DNA from: Rachycentron canadum
Lineage: Eukaryota > Chordata > Actinopteri > Carangiformes > Rachycentridae
NCBI GenBank assembly: GCA_038496675.1
Contig: CM076649.1
Location: forward strand, 12,506,185-12,570,184
Reading direction: 5' to 3'
DNA length: 64,000 nucleotides
Position numbers and translations under genes: made by a program. Under the pieces are notes generated by a model. It searched no databases. It worked only from the letters and a program-made list of their open reading frames with translations, and was not told where the DNA came from. How positions within the stretch are numbered: position 1 is the stretch's first letter; each line of letters begins with the position of its first letter. Shown piece by piece: positions 52,001-61,515 of this stretch.

Positions 52001-55000
52001 GTTTCCATCAGGGTGATTTGTTCTGTTCAGCAGGGGTCCTCACACTGCTCTGTTAGGATGCTCTGCAGCTACCAGAAGGATGGTTTGACAGCTCTGACAG
52101 CTCTTAGTGCAGAACATTCATGAGATTAATGATGGTTGAATCTTTTACAGTGTCAAAATGACACTACTGTCCATTGTAATGGTTTCTATGTGTGCTTGGA
52201 TGCACAGCTTATTTGAGTGTTAGACTGAAATATTAGAGTTGTACTGAATTTTTTGCTTCTTAATCAGTTTGTTCTTTGTAAATTCACAACTAGAAAAATT
52301 GTTGCTGCCGTGCACCATTCATAATTTGCTAAAATTTTAAAATGCTTATCCATCGTCATTCATCAACCAGCAGGACCTCTGCGTTACAGTGTAACTGTTT
52401 TGGTCAATTAACACGACCTGGTCATCAAAAAGGTCCGTCATGTGGCACCAGATGGGGTTTATTTAGTCTGAATGGACCCCTGTGATTCTTCTGGCCCATT
52501 TATCAACAAATCTTGACAGATACACTGTGCCTCTAATGGCCCTGTTCAGACCCTGGAGGCTCAGTAAGGCACATGATGAGATCATATTCCCCATATCTGC
52601 CAATTTGTTGACAGATATGTTCTCAGACCAGCCTGGAAGCAGCAGCATCATGCTGCCATATGCTTTGCGTGGATTCATGACCATGTCAGTTATGTCCACA
52701 GGAAGGGAAACATGTACTGTGCACCAGATAGCAGATAGATCTATACACAAAGTGAACACTGTGCATTTTGCAAATCTAACTCACCCATAATATGCCCACA
52801 GCTCATTTCAGCAATGTTCTTTGTTTGGTTTTTTTTTTGTTTCTTTTTTTTTTTTCTTTTTTTTTTTTTTAGTCATGCTGTCACAGATTGTGCCGTTATC
52901 TGTCCTCATTTTCTAGTTTCTCATCTCTGGCATGTGCAGCATAAAGGTCTTACTGTCAGCCACCCAGTAAACCACACTCACATTGCTACAACCTTGGGAA
53001 CTACTGCACCAAATGAGATAATTGAAGGTTTACAGTGCTCTCTCGTCCACATGTTCTGATACTGTAGCACACACAGCTGCATCAGTAGAGTGGTAATGAC
53101 AGTGTACCACACTGTAGCTTATCATATTCCCTATAAAGTGGGAAAATCTAACAGTTGCCAGTTCATGTGGTCAGCTTGTGTTTAAAAAGAGTACATGCCA
53201 TTGCTGTGAACTGGTATTAAACATGTTTTTTGTCAAGTGTCTCAAATCAGCAGCTACACTCCTGTTACGTTCTCATATTTGACTGCCTGAACTATCTGTG
53301 CACTACAGAGCAGTGGCCCAACATTTTAGAACTAACCAATACAACTGTTTTTAATGCGATCAATAAAAACCAGAGTTTCTTATTTACTAGCTTGTCTTGG
53401 GTTCTTTAAATGAATGGTTTTACAACTTGGAAAATCCACCTGTTCACTTTGTGTCAGAGAATTAGATGAAAAGGTTGACAGGACTTCCATATCTGCACGT
53501 CACATATAGCCAACAGTTGCTTAGCTTAGCTTAGCATAAAGACTGGAAACAGGGAAACAGGCAAAACAGCTAGCCAGGCTCTGCCCAAAAGTAAAAAAAA
53601 AATAAGAATAGTGCAACACATAACCCATTTAGTATTATTAAATAAACATATATAACATAAACATATATAATGTGTTAGTTAGTGAGCCTTGGGGGAGCTG
53701 ATTTTGTTAGTGTTACTGTTACTGCCCATCTGTTTCCTCCCAGTCTCTCTGCTGAGTTAGGTTAAGCATTATATTTAATAGACAGATGTGAGAGTAGAAT
53801 CCATCTGCTCATCTGACTCTACCCAAGAAAATAAGCGTATTTCCCAAAATATTGAACTATTCCTTTAAGGGACCCTAGGCACCTATAGTTTGGAAACCAT
53901 GGCTGTATATAACATTGCCCTTTAAATTCCTGCAGCAAAACATAAACTTTGTTTCCAGAGCTTTTACACTACTTTTTTTTTTTTTTTTTTTTTTTTTTAC
54001 TCACATAGCATGATGGTTACCTTTTGTGTGTAAATTGCACATCCACAAATTTGACCCTGTACGTGTCAGTGATGCAACATAATAATAATAATTTAGTTAA
54101 TTTGTTGCTCACAGTAAAGTAAAATATTGACTGTTTATTATCTACAGAGTAATTTTAGTTGCAGTTCAAGCTCTAGATCAGCTGTCAAACTAATGGACGA
54201 TACACATTTTTATACATAGTTAATACTCTGAATATACAGTACATTTTAAGACCATATACCCAATCTCATCTTACTTGTTTGCATTATTAAATTTTCACTT
54301 GTATCAAAATGTTTAAATGTGATTGCCCAGACACACCAGCTTCAATCAAACCTGCACTGGCCTCAATACAGAAATGAAGATTATTCTAAATTTGAGCATC
54401 CTCTCAGATTTTGCATGTAACTAAAACTTCTTTTAAGCTTTGTTTGATTTGTCACCACTGTGACTATTAATATCCCTGAATCACATTGTGTGAAACGTGA
54501 CTCTTTAAATAGACGATCCTGTTGGTTATTTAAAGTGATAATTTTTGTGTTTCTCTCCTCCTCTCTCCAGCTTGTGAAGTTATGCAGTGGGATGATCGAG
54601 GCCGGCAGGGCCTATGTCAGTGCCAACAAGCTCTTTGTCAATGGCATCAAGGACCTGTCCCAGCAGTGCAAGAAAGAGGAGATGATATCGGTGAGTGGAT
54701 GTGACCAGACTTCAGAACTGAGTTCAGCTTCCACTGAGGAAAGACTTGGGGTCAACTTGTCAACAAATGACCGCTCGTCTATCTTTGCTTGTACATTCCC
54801 CACATGAATAATAACAGTAAAGCAGTATAAACATTATTGTCCAGAGTCAGTTGACTCATCCAGCTGGCTTAAACATGAGAACTGTGACCACATGCAGACA
54901 GGAGATGTTTATGCTGGTAGTTTACACGGCTGGAAGCAGAGAGATCTGAAACCTGCTTTATGGTTTTCTTTTAGGAAAACATTTTGGACATTGCTTCCTG

Positions 55001-55159
55001 TCAGTATGGGTGTCATCACGGTGGCTCTTGGGTGCAGCAGTGGAGACATCATTTTGTTATAGTCAATAATTATAGTCTTTAAATTGTTTTTAAATTGTTT
55101 TCTATGTTTAAGTATACACCCAAGACATATTTTGAACAGTACAAACCAGTGTGTTTACT

Positions 55160-55237
<78 letters not shown>

Positions 55238-55432
55238 TATCAACATTGCAGGAATGCCTTGAAAAGTGTGGAGAAAGCCTCCAGGAGATCGTCAACTACC
55301 ACATGGTAAGACAGTTTTACACACACAAACTAGTTTTAGCCACAGGTGAGAGGTCGAGGTAAATTGGTGTTCGCACACGCCCTGGTCCTCTTGGTATGTT
55401 AGCGTCAGACATCCAGTCCCTCCTGGGACCAT

Positions 55433-55476
<44 letters not shown>

Positions 55477-58127
55477 CAAAAAAATTACACACAGAAATTA
55501 ACTGTGGCCTCACCCTGGGACACTGAATCTGTCCACGCTGGCCAGTGCACATACATGTCTCTGATTCAAAACACATGTCTCCCCAGATGTGTATGGCAGC
55601 TGTAATGCGCATACACACAAACACACACATACATGCACTGTGTTTCACAATTTCATTTGTGTTAGCACTCACACACGCACATTTACTTTACTCACATGAC
55701 TCCAGAGTGATCCTAAGAACTAAAGTTTAAAGGAATAGAGGAAAAAGAACACAGTCACACAATTTTGCTACATTTGCAATGGCTCTGGCTCTGTGGATTA
55801 TAATGTTGATCAGTCCACATCATCAGTCCAGACTGAAATATCTCAACAGCTTTTATTAAGTTCTAATCTCCTGATTGATCATCTATGAAATCGTAGTTTC
55901 TCAGAGTTAACTGTGATGGTGGCTTCAGTTTTCTCTGACCAACAGCCCAAACCAGAAGATCTTGTCAAAACATTTGATAGGCGATAAAATAATCGACTTT
56001 CTGTAATTGAAGTATGAGTGTCTGATGAGTGGTTACACACACACACACACACATATATATAGTATGACTATGTCCACTCGTTCTGTGAGATTCTGTCTTC
56101 TGTTTGTGTTGCTGTCTTGAAGACTGTTGTACTGTGGCTCAGTAGCAACTTTTATCTTCCAGTAGTTTCCACCTCTGTGTTGTACTCTGACCTTATCAGA
56201 CTCTTATCTTCCCCTTTTTGCTTTTACAATTGTACCTCATTGTTGACTTAAGTAGTTCAAGAGCATATAATCTGTTTGCAAAGTAAAACACTTACAGTTT
56301 GATGAACAGACACTGACTACAATAAAAAAAAAAAGTATTATTCCTCCTCATCCCTCCATTCTTCCTCTTTAATCTGTCTTGCTCTTTTCACATATTTGTC
56401 TTCCATGGCTGACTCTGTTTCACTCTACCAGGGTCAGGCCTGTTTAACCCTGAGCTTTATAAATCAAATCAAAGCGCCGCACAGAAGATAGGATCCATCG
56501 GCTGCATCAGTGCAGTACAATCTTCTCCTCTTTCTTTTCCTCTAATGGCACTTTATTGTATTTCCCCCCCCCATTGCTGATGTTTGTGTAGTTTCTGTTG
56601 TGTTAGCCTCATCATACAGACACACTAGTTTTAAAAAATCCTGGGGAATGCGGCTTTCCGTCATGTTAAAAAAGTTTGGGTTTTTTTGTCACCACCTGTT
56701 TTCTCTTCTCTGCCTTTCCATCTATCTTCCGTGCCCCCCACCCCCTCATCTCCTGCTCCCCCCTCACTTACCCTTCACGACAGGCGTCCCACTCCTCTAC
56801 TCTAACACCCAGGAATTACACTAATAGCTTGTCTGGCAGACAGTATGAATGGAGGGAAAGAAATGGTGAAAGAAATCTGTCTTTGTTCGACCACCCACCG
56901 ATGATTTCTGCACCTTACCATCTCTCAGCAGATACTAAAGAACCATCCACCAAGTCATATGATACCATAAATCTGATCAAATTCAAAGTTATATTGAAGT
57001 GGATTTGAGCAGATTTTTTTTTTTTAATTTGTAGCTTCTTTGTCTGTGGAGCAACTCCTGCTCCTCTGGTTGTATTCTTTTTGTACATGCAAAACATACT
57101 GATTTGGATTTTTTTCTCATGCAGAATAAATGTGGGAGTTTATCAACAAAATATGTACAGTACCATACATACAGACATGGGGGATCTTAGAGGCTACAAT
57201 CTTTATGGACAAGAGTGCTGGGAAAGTGTAAGACAAGTATAGACAAAAGTGTAGACATATAGAGCTGTAGGTTGGGTCCCAGCCAGGCTACTTTAACCCA
57301 GAGCAGATTTTGGTGGAACATTTGGATCAGTGTATATGTGGGTACAATGTCTATTTGATGGAAACGATTTAGATTTTTTTTTCTTGGGATTTAGTTGTGT
57401 GAAACTTGCAGGTAGGTTTCACCACCCTGGAAAGTACCAAACCCTTTTTGAGTTTTGCACAGTCCCATGATGCATTTGGCAGAGTCCAATGAAAACTTCA
57501 TGGGTGGTGCAAAAACATTTTTTGATGGGTCTGTTACTTCATCATAAATTCTCAATAATGAGATTTCTAGTTTTGTTTGTTCACTTAGTTGCATTGAGTT
57601 CCAAAGCACATTGCCAGATGAATCTTTTCTTTTTTTTGACTTTATTTTACACATACAAAATATATATAAAATATGATTTGACCCCATGCCTGGGATTTGG
57701 GGGGTTCTGTGCAGTATCTTAGCTCCCCCTAGGGCTGCACTCTTCAGAACAGAGATGGATGTTTTTCCTGGAATCTGTTCGAGCCACTCTCCCAGTTTGG
57801 GGGCCACAGCCCCACGTGTTCGGGCTGAGATATCACTGTTGCCTTCACTTTCCACCTCCTGTCTGGCTCTGCTCTCAGCCCTTGGTACTTCTCGAGCTTC
57901 CCATGTTCCTTCTTCCTGATGTTGCTGTTGGTTGGGGTTGCTACATCTATCACTACTGCCTTCTTCTGCTGTTTGTCCACCACTACTATGTCCAGTTGTT
58001 TAGCCATCACCAATTTGTCAGGAGGTGTTTTATATTCTCAAATTGAGAATAGACTGCACCTATGAAAAGCAAGAACAACCCTGTGATGTCTTCAGGCTCT
58101 GCAGGAATGTCATATGGATGGAGGCTT

Positions 58128-58212
<85 letters not shown>

Positions 58213-61200
58213 TAGACTAAGCCTGTAATCCTCACTGTGTATGTTTATTAACTGGGGATTGCTATAGAAAGTTTATTCCACAGGCTGCGTATAGTGATTG
58301 TTGTGTACATTATTTGTGTGCATGCTGTTGTGAAACAATCACAATCTAATCCAAGTCCAATATATTAGCACACACACACAGAGACAGCCATTTTATTTAG
58401 AGTGCATGCACAAGCTGATGTGCATGCACAGCACAAAGAATGAATGGAAATGTGGAGGAGGAAGGCTGAAGGACAGGATAATGAGAAAGAGGACTCACAC
58501 TGCAGTTAACAGGAAGAGAGATCCGGGATCCTGGGAGGCAAAAAAATCTGTGGAGCCAGTGCACGTGTGTTTGTCCTCATGTCTCATCCATTTTCCCTCC
58601 TCTGGCTTAACCTGTTACAATTATAATGTGTAAGGGTTCATATTGCCACCTTGTGTTGAGATGTGGCAAACACATTTAAGAATTTAATGCCTTGGTCACT
58701 GCTCATATAATAGAGTCATGTTTCCAACTCTCTCGCCGTCTCTGCCCACAGATTTTGTTTGACCAGGCTCAGAGGTCCATCAAGCAGCAGCTACACACCT
58801 TCATTAAAGAGTAAGTACCTCATCACAGTTTACACTTAACTAAGTTGCTTCCTCCTGCTACTAAAAAGAATCATCTTATTGGGGCTCGTGATTGGTGGTT
58901 GCTTTAACCTTTTGACAGGTGACCCGTCAACATATACTTCAACAGGATATTAAACCAAACATTCACCTAGTGTGTTGTATATAAAGAGCTAATATCTATA
59001 AACCTCCATGTTGTTGTTACTTTTCAGAGGGAACTCTCTTGATTGGTTTATTTGTAATATTGTGGCTCTTGCCACTCTCTCTCTATGCCAGACTGAGAGA
59101 CCTACAAGCTCCTGTGATTGTCTCAAATGCACATGGATTATAAACTGTCTCTTTGTCCCTCCTCTCTTTCATCAGGGATGTGCGTAAATTCAAGGACACC
59201 AAGAAGCAGTTTGACCGGGTACGAGAGGACATGGAACTGGCCCAGGTGAAAAACGCCCAGGCTCCCAGGAACAAGGTCCATGAGGCAGAGGAAGCCACAC
59301 AGGCTCTTATCCTTAGTCGCAAAGCCTTTAGACATCTGGCGCTGGACTATGTACTACAGGTGAGAAAAATATATAAAATATATACACATAATGTACACAG
59401 GCACAAAATACAGCTGTGTTATGAGAGTTGTCCAGTAGGTGGAGCTGACACTCAACAGCTGCTGAAATCAAAAACATGCAAGTCTTGATACTCGTGTATG
59501 CAGAGGAGACAGATTGTGTATTTAAAAAAAAAAACAAAAAAAAAAACTAAATCCTATATAATCCTCCTCTTAATCTAAACTATCCAACATTAATATAATA
59601 TATAATCTACATTTTTCTTTTCCTCTGTTTTTGGCAGATTAACGTTCTTCAGGCCAAGAAGAAGTTTGAAATCCTGGATGCAGTGAGTAACCCAGATTTC
59701 TCTCTTTATTATCACGCTGATATCTGTATATTATTACATATGTTGTGTGTTAAATATACATCAGTATGGTTTTTGTGTTTAAGTCATTACAGTACTTACT
59801 CTCTCCCTGTGTCTGCTACAGATGTTGTCCTTCATGCGAGCCCAGTACACTCTGTTCCAACAAGGATTTAACATATTGGATGAGATTGACCCCTACATGA
59901 AAAAACTGGCTGCACAGGTAAGAAGAAATGGTGTGTGCCATGCATGCCTAGTCAAGGAAATACAGCACATGTGCACAGACATGCGCATATTCACACACAC
60001 TAGTTTTACTAGTTTATTACTATATTTGCTCAGCTTAATGATACATGTACTGGATTGACGTACCTGTTCTGCTTATTGCTTGTTGCTGACTGTAATGCCA
60101 CCTGTTTTGGGTCTTGACTAAAACGCTACGTTATTTGACTTTTTTCATTTAGGCTTCATAAGCATGATGAATCCAATGAAATGCACATAAACAATCAGTT
60201 TTTTTTTTTTAGTTTTTTTTTTTTTTTTTTTAATCATGAAACACTAATTACAAGCTAAAAAACAGGAACAAATCTGTGTGTGGGTCTCTTTAGTGCGTTC
60301 AGATTTACCTGTCACACTGACCCAGCCGTCTTCTGTTCTGTGCAGCTTGATCAGCTGGTCATCGACTCAGCAATGGAGAAGCGGGAGATGGAGCACAAAC
60401 ATGCCCTCATCCAGCAGAGAGTGAGACAACAACACAGCTCTTATCTTCCTCTTATTTTTCTATATTCAGTGGAAACTAGCACAGGTTCTCCTTTTCCTCT
60501 CCTGTCTCCTCGACTTTCCAGCTTCTGCACAATTAAGTCAAACAAATAATTAATAAATCAATAAACGTATAAATCAATAAGTCTTTTTTACTTACATGTT
60601 AAGTCTTTTTTATCATATTGGAATTTGAAATGTCCTCTAGGTTTCATGGTGATTTGTCTGCATAAATGTTCAGTAGGAAACTTGATTATCAACATATCAA
60701 CATTTCTCACACTCAGTTAGTATGACAGTCTCCTATTCAGTTTGAAGTTGCAGCATCTCCAAAAAAAACACTTAGATAAGGAATTCATCTGCATTTCTGG
60801 AATTTGTCTCACAACAAAAACTTATCTCATGTTAACATTAAATATGTCACTGGAAAAACAGCATTTTGTGGAAACCTGTCTGTTTTGTGACTTGCATCAT
60901 CTTTTTTTTTTAAACTTGGGCACAAAAACCCTCAGAAATAATTACATCAAGTTAATTAGTATTGAATGTATGTTTCTTTTTTTGTCAGGCTCAATTTAAG
61001 AGTTTAAAGAAGGAAAACAGTTCCCACAAAGACAGCTCAGCAGACTGATTTTAGAGGTCCCTGAGCTAAATAAAAACTCTTTCAAACCTTTGTGCACAGA
61101 TGCACAAAAATCATCCATCTGTTACCTGATATGGCTGTTTTTCTGCCTGATCTGGCTCGTCCTGATTGATGTAGTTGCCAAGTGGTGGCATCCTGCCAAA

Positions 61201-61515
61201 CTGATCAAGCAGCTTTGTGCCCGACCTAATGGCCTTTGAGCAACTCCTCCTTCTAAAGATATAAAAAAACAACTCCTTCCTGGAGGCCTTGTATGTTTTA
61301 AGAGCCTTTCTAAACAAACAAATGACAAACAAGCAAAAAAAAAAATACATACCTATGTGTAAAAACCTTCTGGAAACTGGTGCCAATTGGGACACAATGT
61401 CTCTCATGAGATTAATGTAGTGAATGCAATGTGCTTTTTTACTGATACATTTCTCCCCCTCTCCTTACTGTGTCCTTGCCTGACCATGGTCTTCTACCAC
61501 CAGACCCTGATGCAG
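23175..61515 (+). CDS. acap3: ACAP3, Arf GTPase-activating protein with BAR, PH and ankyrin domains; 5' part only
   Basis: ACAP proteins bind curved membranes through a BAR domain and stimulate GTP hydrolysis on Arf6 in endosomal recycling. Exons seen: 23175-23221, 50354-50411, 54571-54690, 55252-55305, 58752-58810, 59176-59359, 59638-59682, 59822-59917, 60346-60420 and a 12-nt microexon, 61504-61515. All junctions are GT-AG and in frame (250 codons so far). The protein starts MTVDFEECIKDSPRF and continues with VETDVVEIEAKLDK, LVKLCSGMIEAGRAYVS, ILFDQAQRSIKQQL, DVRKFKDTKKQFDRV, HLALDYVLQINVLQAKKKFE, KKLAAQLDQLVIDSA and EKREMEHKHALIQQR, which is the BAR domain. It matches ACAP3 much better than ACAP2 (e.g. 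NAQAPRNK, LCSGM). The PH, ArfGAP and ankyrin exons must lie beyond base 64000. Intron 1 is 27.1 kb. The a or b paralogue cannot be told. Confidence 0.95.
23882..23923 (+). repeat. (CAG)14 trinucleotide repeat
   Basis: Fourteen uninterrupted CAG units lie in ACAP3 intron 1, about 660 bases after exon 1 and in the sense orientation of the gene. The flanking sequence has no splice-site support for being an exon. Confidence 0.95.
26575..27058. mobile_element. Possible non-autonomous DNA transposon fragment
   Basis: The segment begins near TTGAATGATAGTATGATACGGTACG, ends TCGATGTAGTAGATGAATCATTACACCCCTACAG, and contains a (TA)n run at 27000-27017. The ATCATTACACCCCTA end resembles the ends of fish hAT-derived repeats that I remember. 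No terminal repeats or target duplications could be confirmed by eye. Confidence 0.3.
28531..28924. other. C-homopolymer and assembly gap
   Basis: Seventeen C residues (28531-28547) are followed by 377 N (28548-28924). The open frames that appear to cross this interval are artefacts of the N run. The gap length may be a placeholder or an estimate. Confidence 0.98.
35124..35245. repeat. Long TG repeat grading into GCGCACGTG alternating purine-pyrimidine
   Basis: A (TG)n tract with two TC interruptions (35159-35177 region) continues into GCATGCGCGTGCACGTGTGCGTGTG. Nearly all of it is alternating purine-pyrimidine, the sequence class most prone to Z-DNA. Confidence 0.9.
36915..36974. repeat. 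(CA)n microsatellite
   Basis: CACGCACG followed by an uninterrupted (CA)n run of about 50 bases, in ACAP3 intron 1. Confidence 0.95.
38106..38490. repeat. Old interspersed repeat apparently split by a later insertion
   Basis: CATCCATTTTCTAAACC...GGGCTGGAGCCTCTCCCAGAATGCATTGGG...GTACACCATGG (38108-38200) is the left part of a widespread fish repeat. Its expected continuation, ACAGGTCACCAGTCTGTCAGGGTCACAT, resumes only at about 38456. The roughly 255 bases between look like an insert that broke the older copy. Recognition of the consensus is from memory. Confidence 0.5.
41570..41775. repeat. Teleost fold-back repeat (ACAACTACAAAGAGACAC type)
   Basis: Imperfect repeats of the word ACTACAAAGA(C/A)AC occupy 41583-41663, and the complementary word GTAGTCATTTTGCGTCTCTTT follows at 41683-41705. 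The segment ends GGGGGGCCTTTTACGTGTTTGTCCTCAGGGGTCCATTGTCTCA, which I recognise from a common fish repeat. It has no coding capacity. Confidence 0.6.
43468..43562. repeat. Short fold-back element with 12-bp inverted ends
   Basis: GTGTTTACATGC at 43468-43479 is the exact reverse complement of GCATGTAAACAC at 43551-43562. The interior (GTATCCTGATAGAAGCCAGGATAC) is itself partly palindromic. This resembles small fish repeats with TTTACATG ends; the family is not named. Confidence 0.55.
44490..44554. repeat. (CA)n microsatellite
   Basis: About 64 bases of uninterrupted (CA)n in ACAP3 intron 1. Confidence 0.95.
45994..46023. repeat. (AAT)n microsatellite
   Basis: Roughly ten AAT/TAA units in ACAP3 intron 1. 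Confidence 0.9.
47759..47796. repeat. (CA)n microsatellite with adjacent (ATC)n
   Basis: A (CA)n run with GA and CG interruptions; an ATC/TCC-rich simple tract lies just upstream at 47699-47730. Confidence 0.85.
50412..54570. other. ACAP3 intron 2 (4.2 kb)
   Basis: It holds T-rich runs at 52829-52870 and 53966-53998, and a non-autonomous DNA transposon at 53405-53868. Overlapping open frames of about 100 codons on both strands at 52463-52790 have no similarity that I recognise and no exon-like borders. Confidence 0.6.
53405..53868. mobile_element. Non-autonomous fish DNA transposon (GCTTAGCTTAGCATAAAGACTGG type)
   Basis: The copy contains TTAGCTTAGCTTAGCATAAAGACTGGAAACAGG, AACAGCTAGCCAGGCTCTG and the end ATAAGCGTATTTCCCAAAATATTGAACTATTCC. 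The left end (GAATGGTTTTACAACTTGGAAAAT) is an imperfect inverted copy of the right end. I know this word order from many fish genomes, where it occurs in thousands of copies. It has no open frame. Confidence 0.7.
54691..55251. other. ACAP3 intron 3 (561 bases)
   Basis: Unique sequence followed by a (TG)n tract at 55165-55235 that ends about 16 bases before the exon 4 acceptor CATTGCAG. A normal pyrimidine tract is absent. Confidence 0.9.
55165..55235 (+). repeat. (TG)n tract at the acceptor of ACAP3 exon 4
   Basis: About 70 bases of TG repeat occupy the position of the polypyrimidine tract before the acceptor at 55249-55251. UG repeats in RNA are binding sites for TDP-43 and CELF-type proteins. 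Confidence 0.95.
55437..55473 (+). repeat. (AC)n tract 132 bases after ACAP3 exon 4
   Basis: About 36 bases of AC repeat in intron 4, complementary to the TG tract on the other side of exon 4. CA-rich RNA is a known hnRNP L target. Confidence 0.95.
55785..55900 (+). repeat. Fragment of a teleost interspersed repeat
   Basis: GCAATGGCTCTGGCTCTGTGG...TAATGTTGATCAGTCCACATCATCAGTCCAGACTGAAATATCTCAACAGC matches the left part of the fish repeat whose right part is represented, in opposite orientation, at 10620-10745. It is degraded and non-coding. Confidence 0.55.
57391..58013 (-). mobile_element. 3' remnant of a non-LTR retrotransposon ORF, frameshifted
   Basis: Two overlapping minus-strand frames join into one typical C-terminal retrotransposon tail: KKAVVIDVATPTNSNIRKKE and HGKLEKYQGL in 58013-57744, then RGAVAPKLGEWLEQIPGKTS and SAALGGAKILHRT in the other frame (57391-57855). 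Fish genomes contain many intact copies of this tail with the same word order. The frame changes between about 57800 and 57855, so the copy is dead and 5'-truncated. The IDVATP-KKEHGKLEKY spacing resembles a PD-(D/E)XK nuclease core; this is only an inference. Confidence 0.75.
58128..58210. repeat. (CA)n microsatellite, about 80 bases
   Basis: A long CA run with one CG interruption near 58151, about 540 bases upstream of ACAP3 exon 5. Confidence 0.95.
60989..61048 (+). CDS. Candidate alternative last exon of ACAP3 (BAR-only isoform)
   Basis: A strong acceptor (TGTTTCTTTTTTTGTCAG) is followed by 19 codons and a TGA, in the phase that exon 9 requires. It encodes AQFKSLKKENSSHKDSSAD, a lysine- and serine-rich tail. 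AATAAA follows 20 bases after the stop, with T/G-rich DNA further on. Spliced from exon 9 it would give a protein of 265 aa with the BAR domain but without PH, ArfGAP or ankyrin domains. There is no recognised homologue of the tail and no transcript evidence, so this is an inference from sequence signals. Confidence 0.45.
   Translation, partial: AQFKSLKKENSSHKDSSAD
61069..61074 (+). terminator. Candidate intronic poly(A) signal AATAAA
   Basis: A canonical hexamer just after the stop codon of the candidate alternative exon. TTTGTG (about 61089) and GCTGTTTTTCTG (about 61134) follow as possible downstream elements. Confidence 0.4.
61504..61515 (+). CDS. acap3: ACAP3 12-nt microexon (TLMQ)
   Basis: ACCCTGATGCAG lies between TTCTACCACCAG and GTGAGT. 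Exon 9 ends in phase 0 with IQQR, and vertebrate ACAP3 as I recall it continues with TLLQ at this place, so the four codons TLMQ fit exactly. ACAP2 lacks these residues. The upstream 60 bases are pyrimidine-rich with a TGC at 61477-61479, and the donor is followed by 18 T residues. Confidence 0.8.

Larger units (their letters stand above)
55306..58751. other. ACAP3 intron 4 (3.4 kb)
   Basis: It contains the (AC)n tract above, a repeat fragment at 55785-55900, another short AC/AT tract at 56036-56060, a retrotransposon fragment at 57391-58013 and a long CA tract at 58128-58210. Confidence 0.7.
60421..61503. other. ACAP3 intron 9
   Basis: The interval between exon 9 and the microexon. It contains the candidate alternative terminal exon at 60989-61048 with AATAAA at 61069, and a minus-strand exon-like segment at 61126-61252. 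Confidence 0.8.

Noticed and set aside
52463..52790. Overlapping open frames of about 100 codons on both strands in ACAP3 intron 2
   Set aside because: No recognisable domain, no exon borders and open on both strands, which fits chance or an old repeat.
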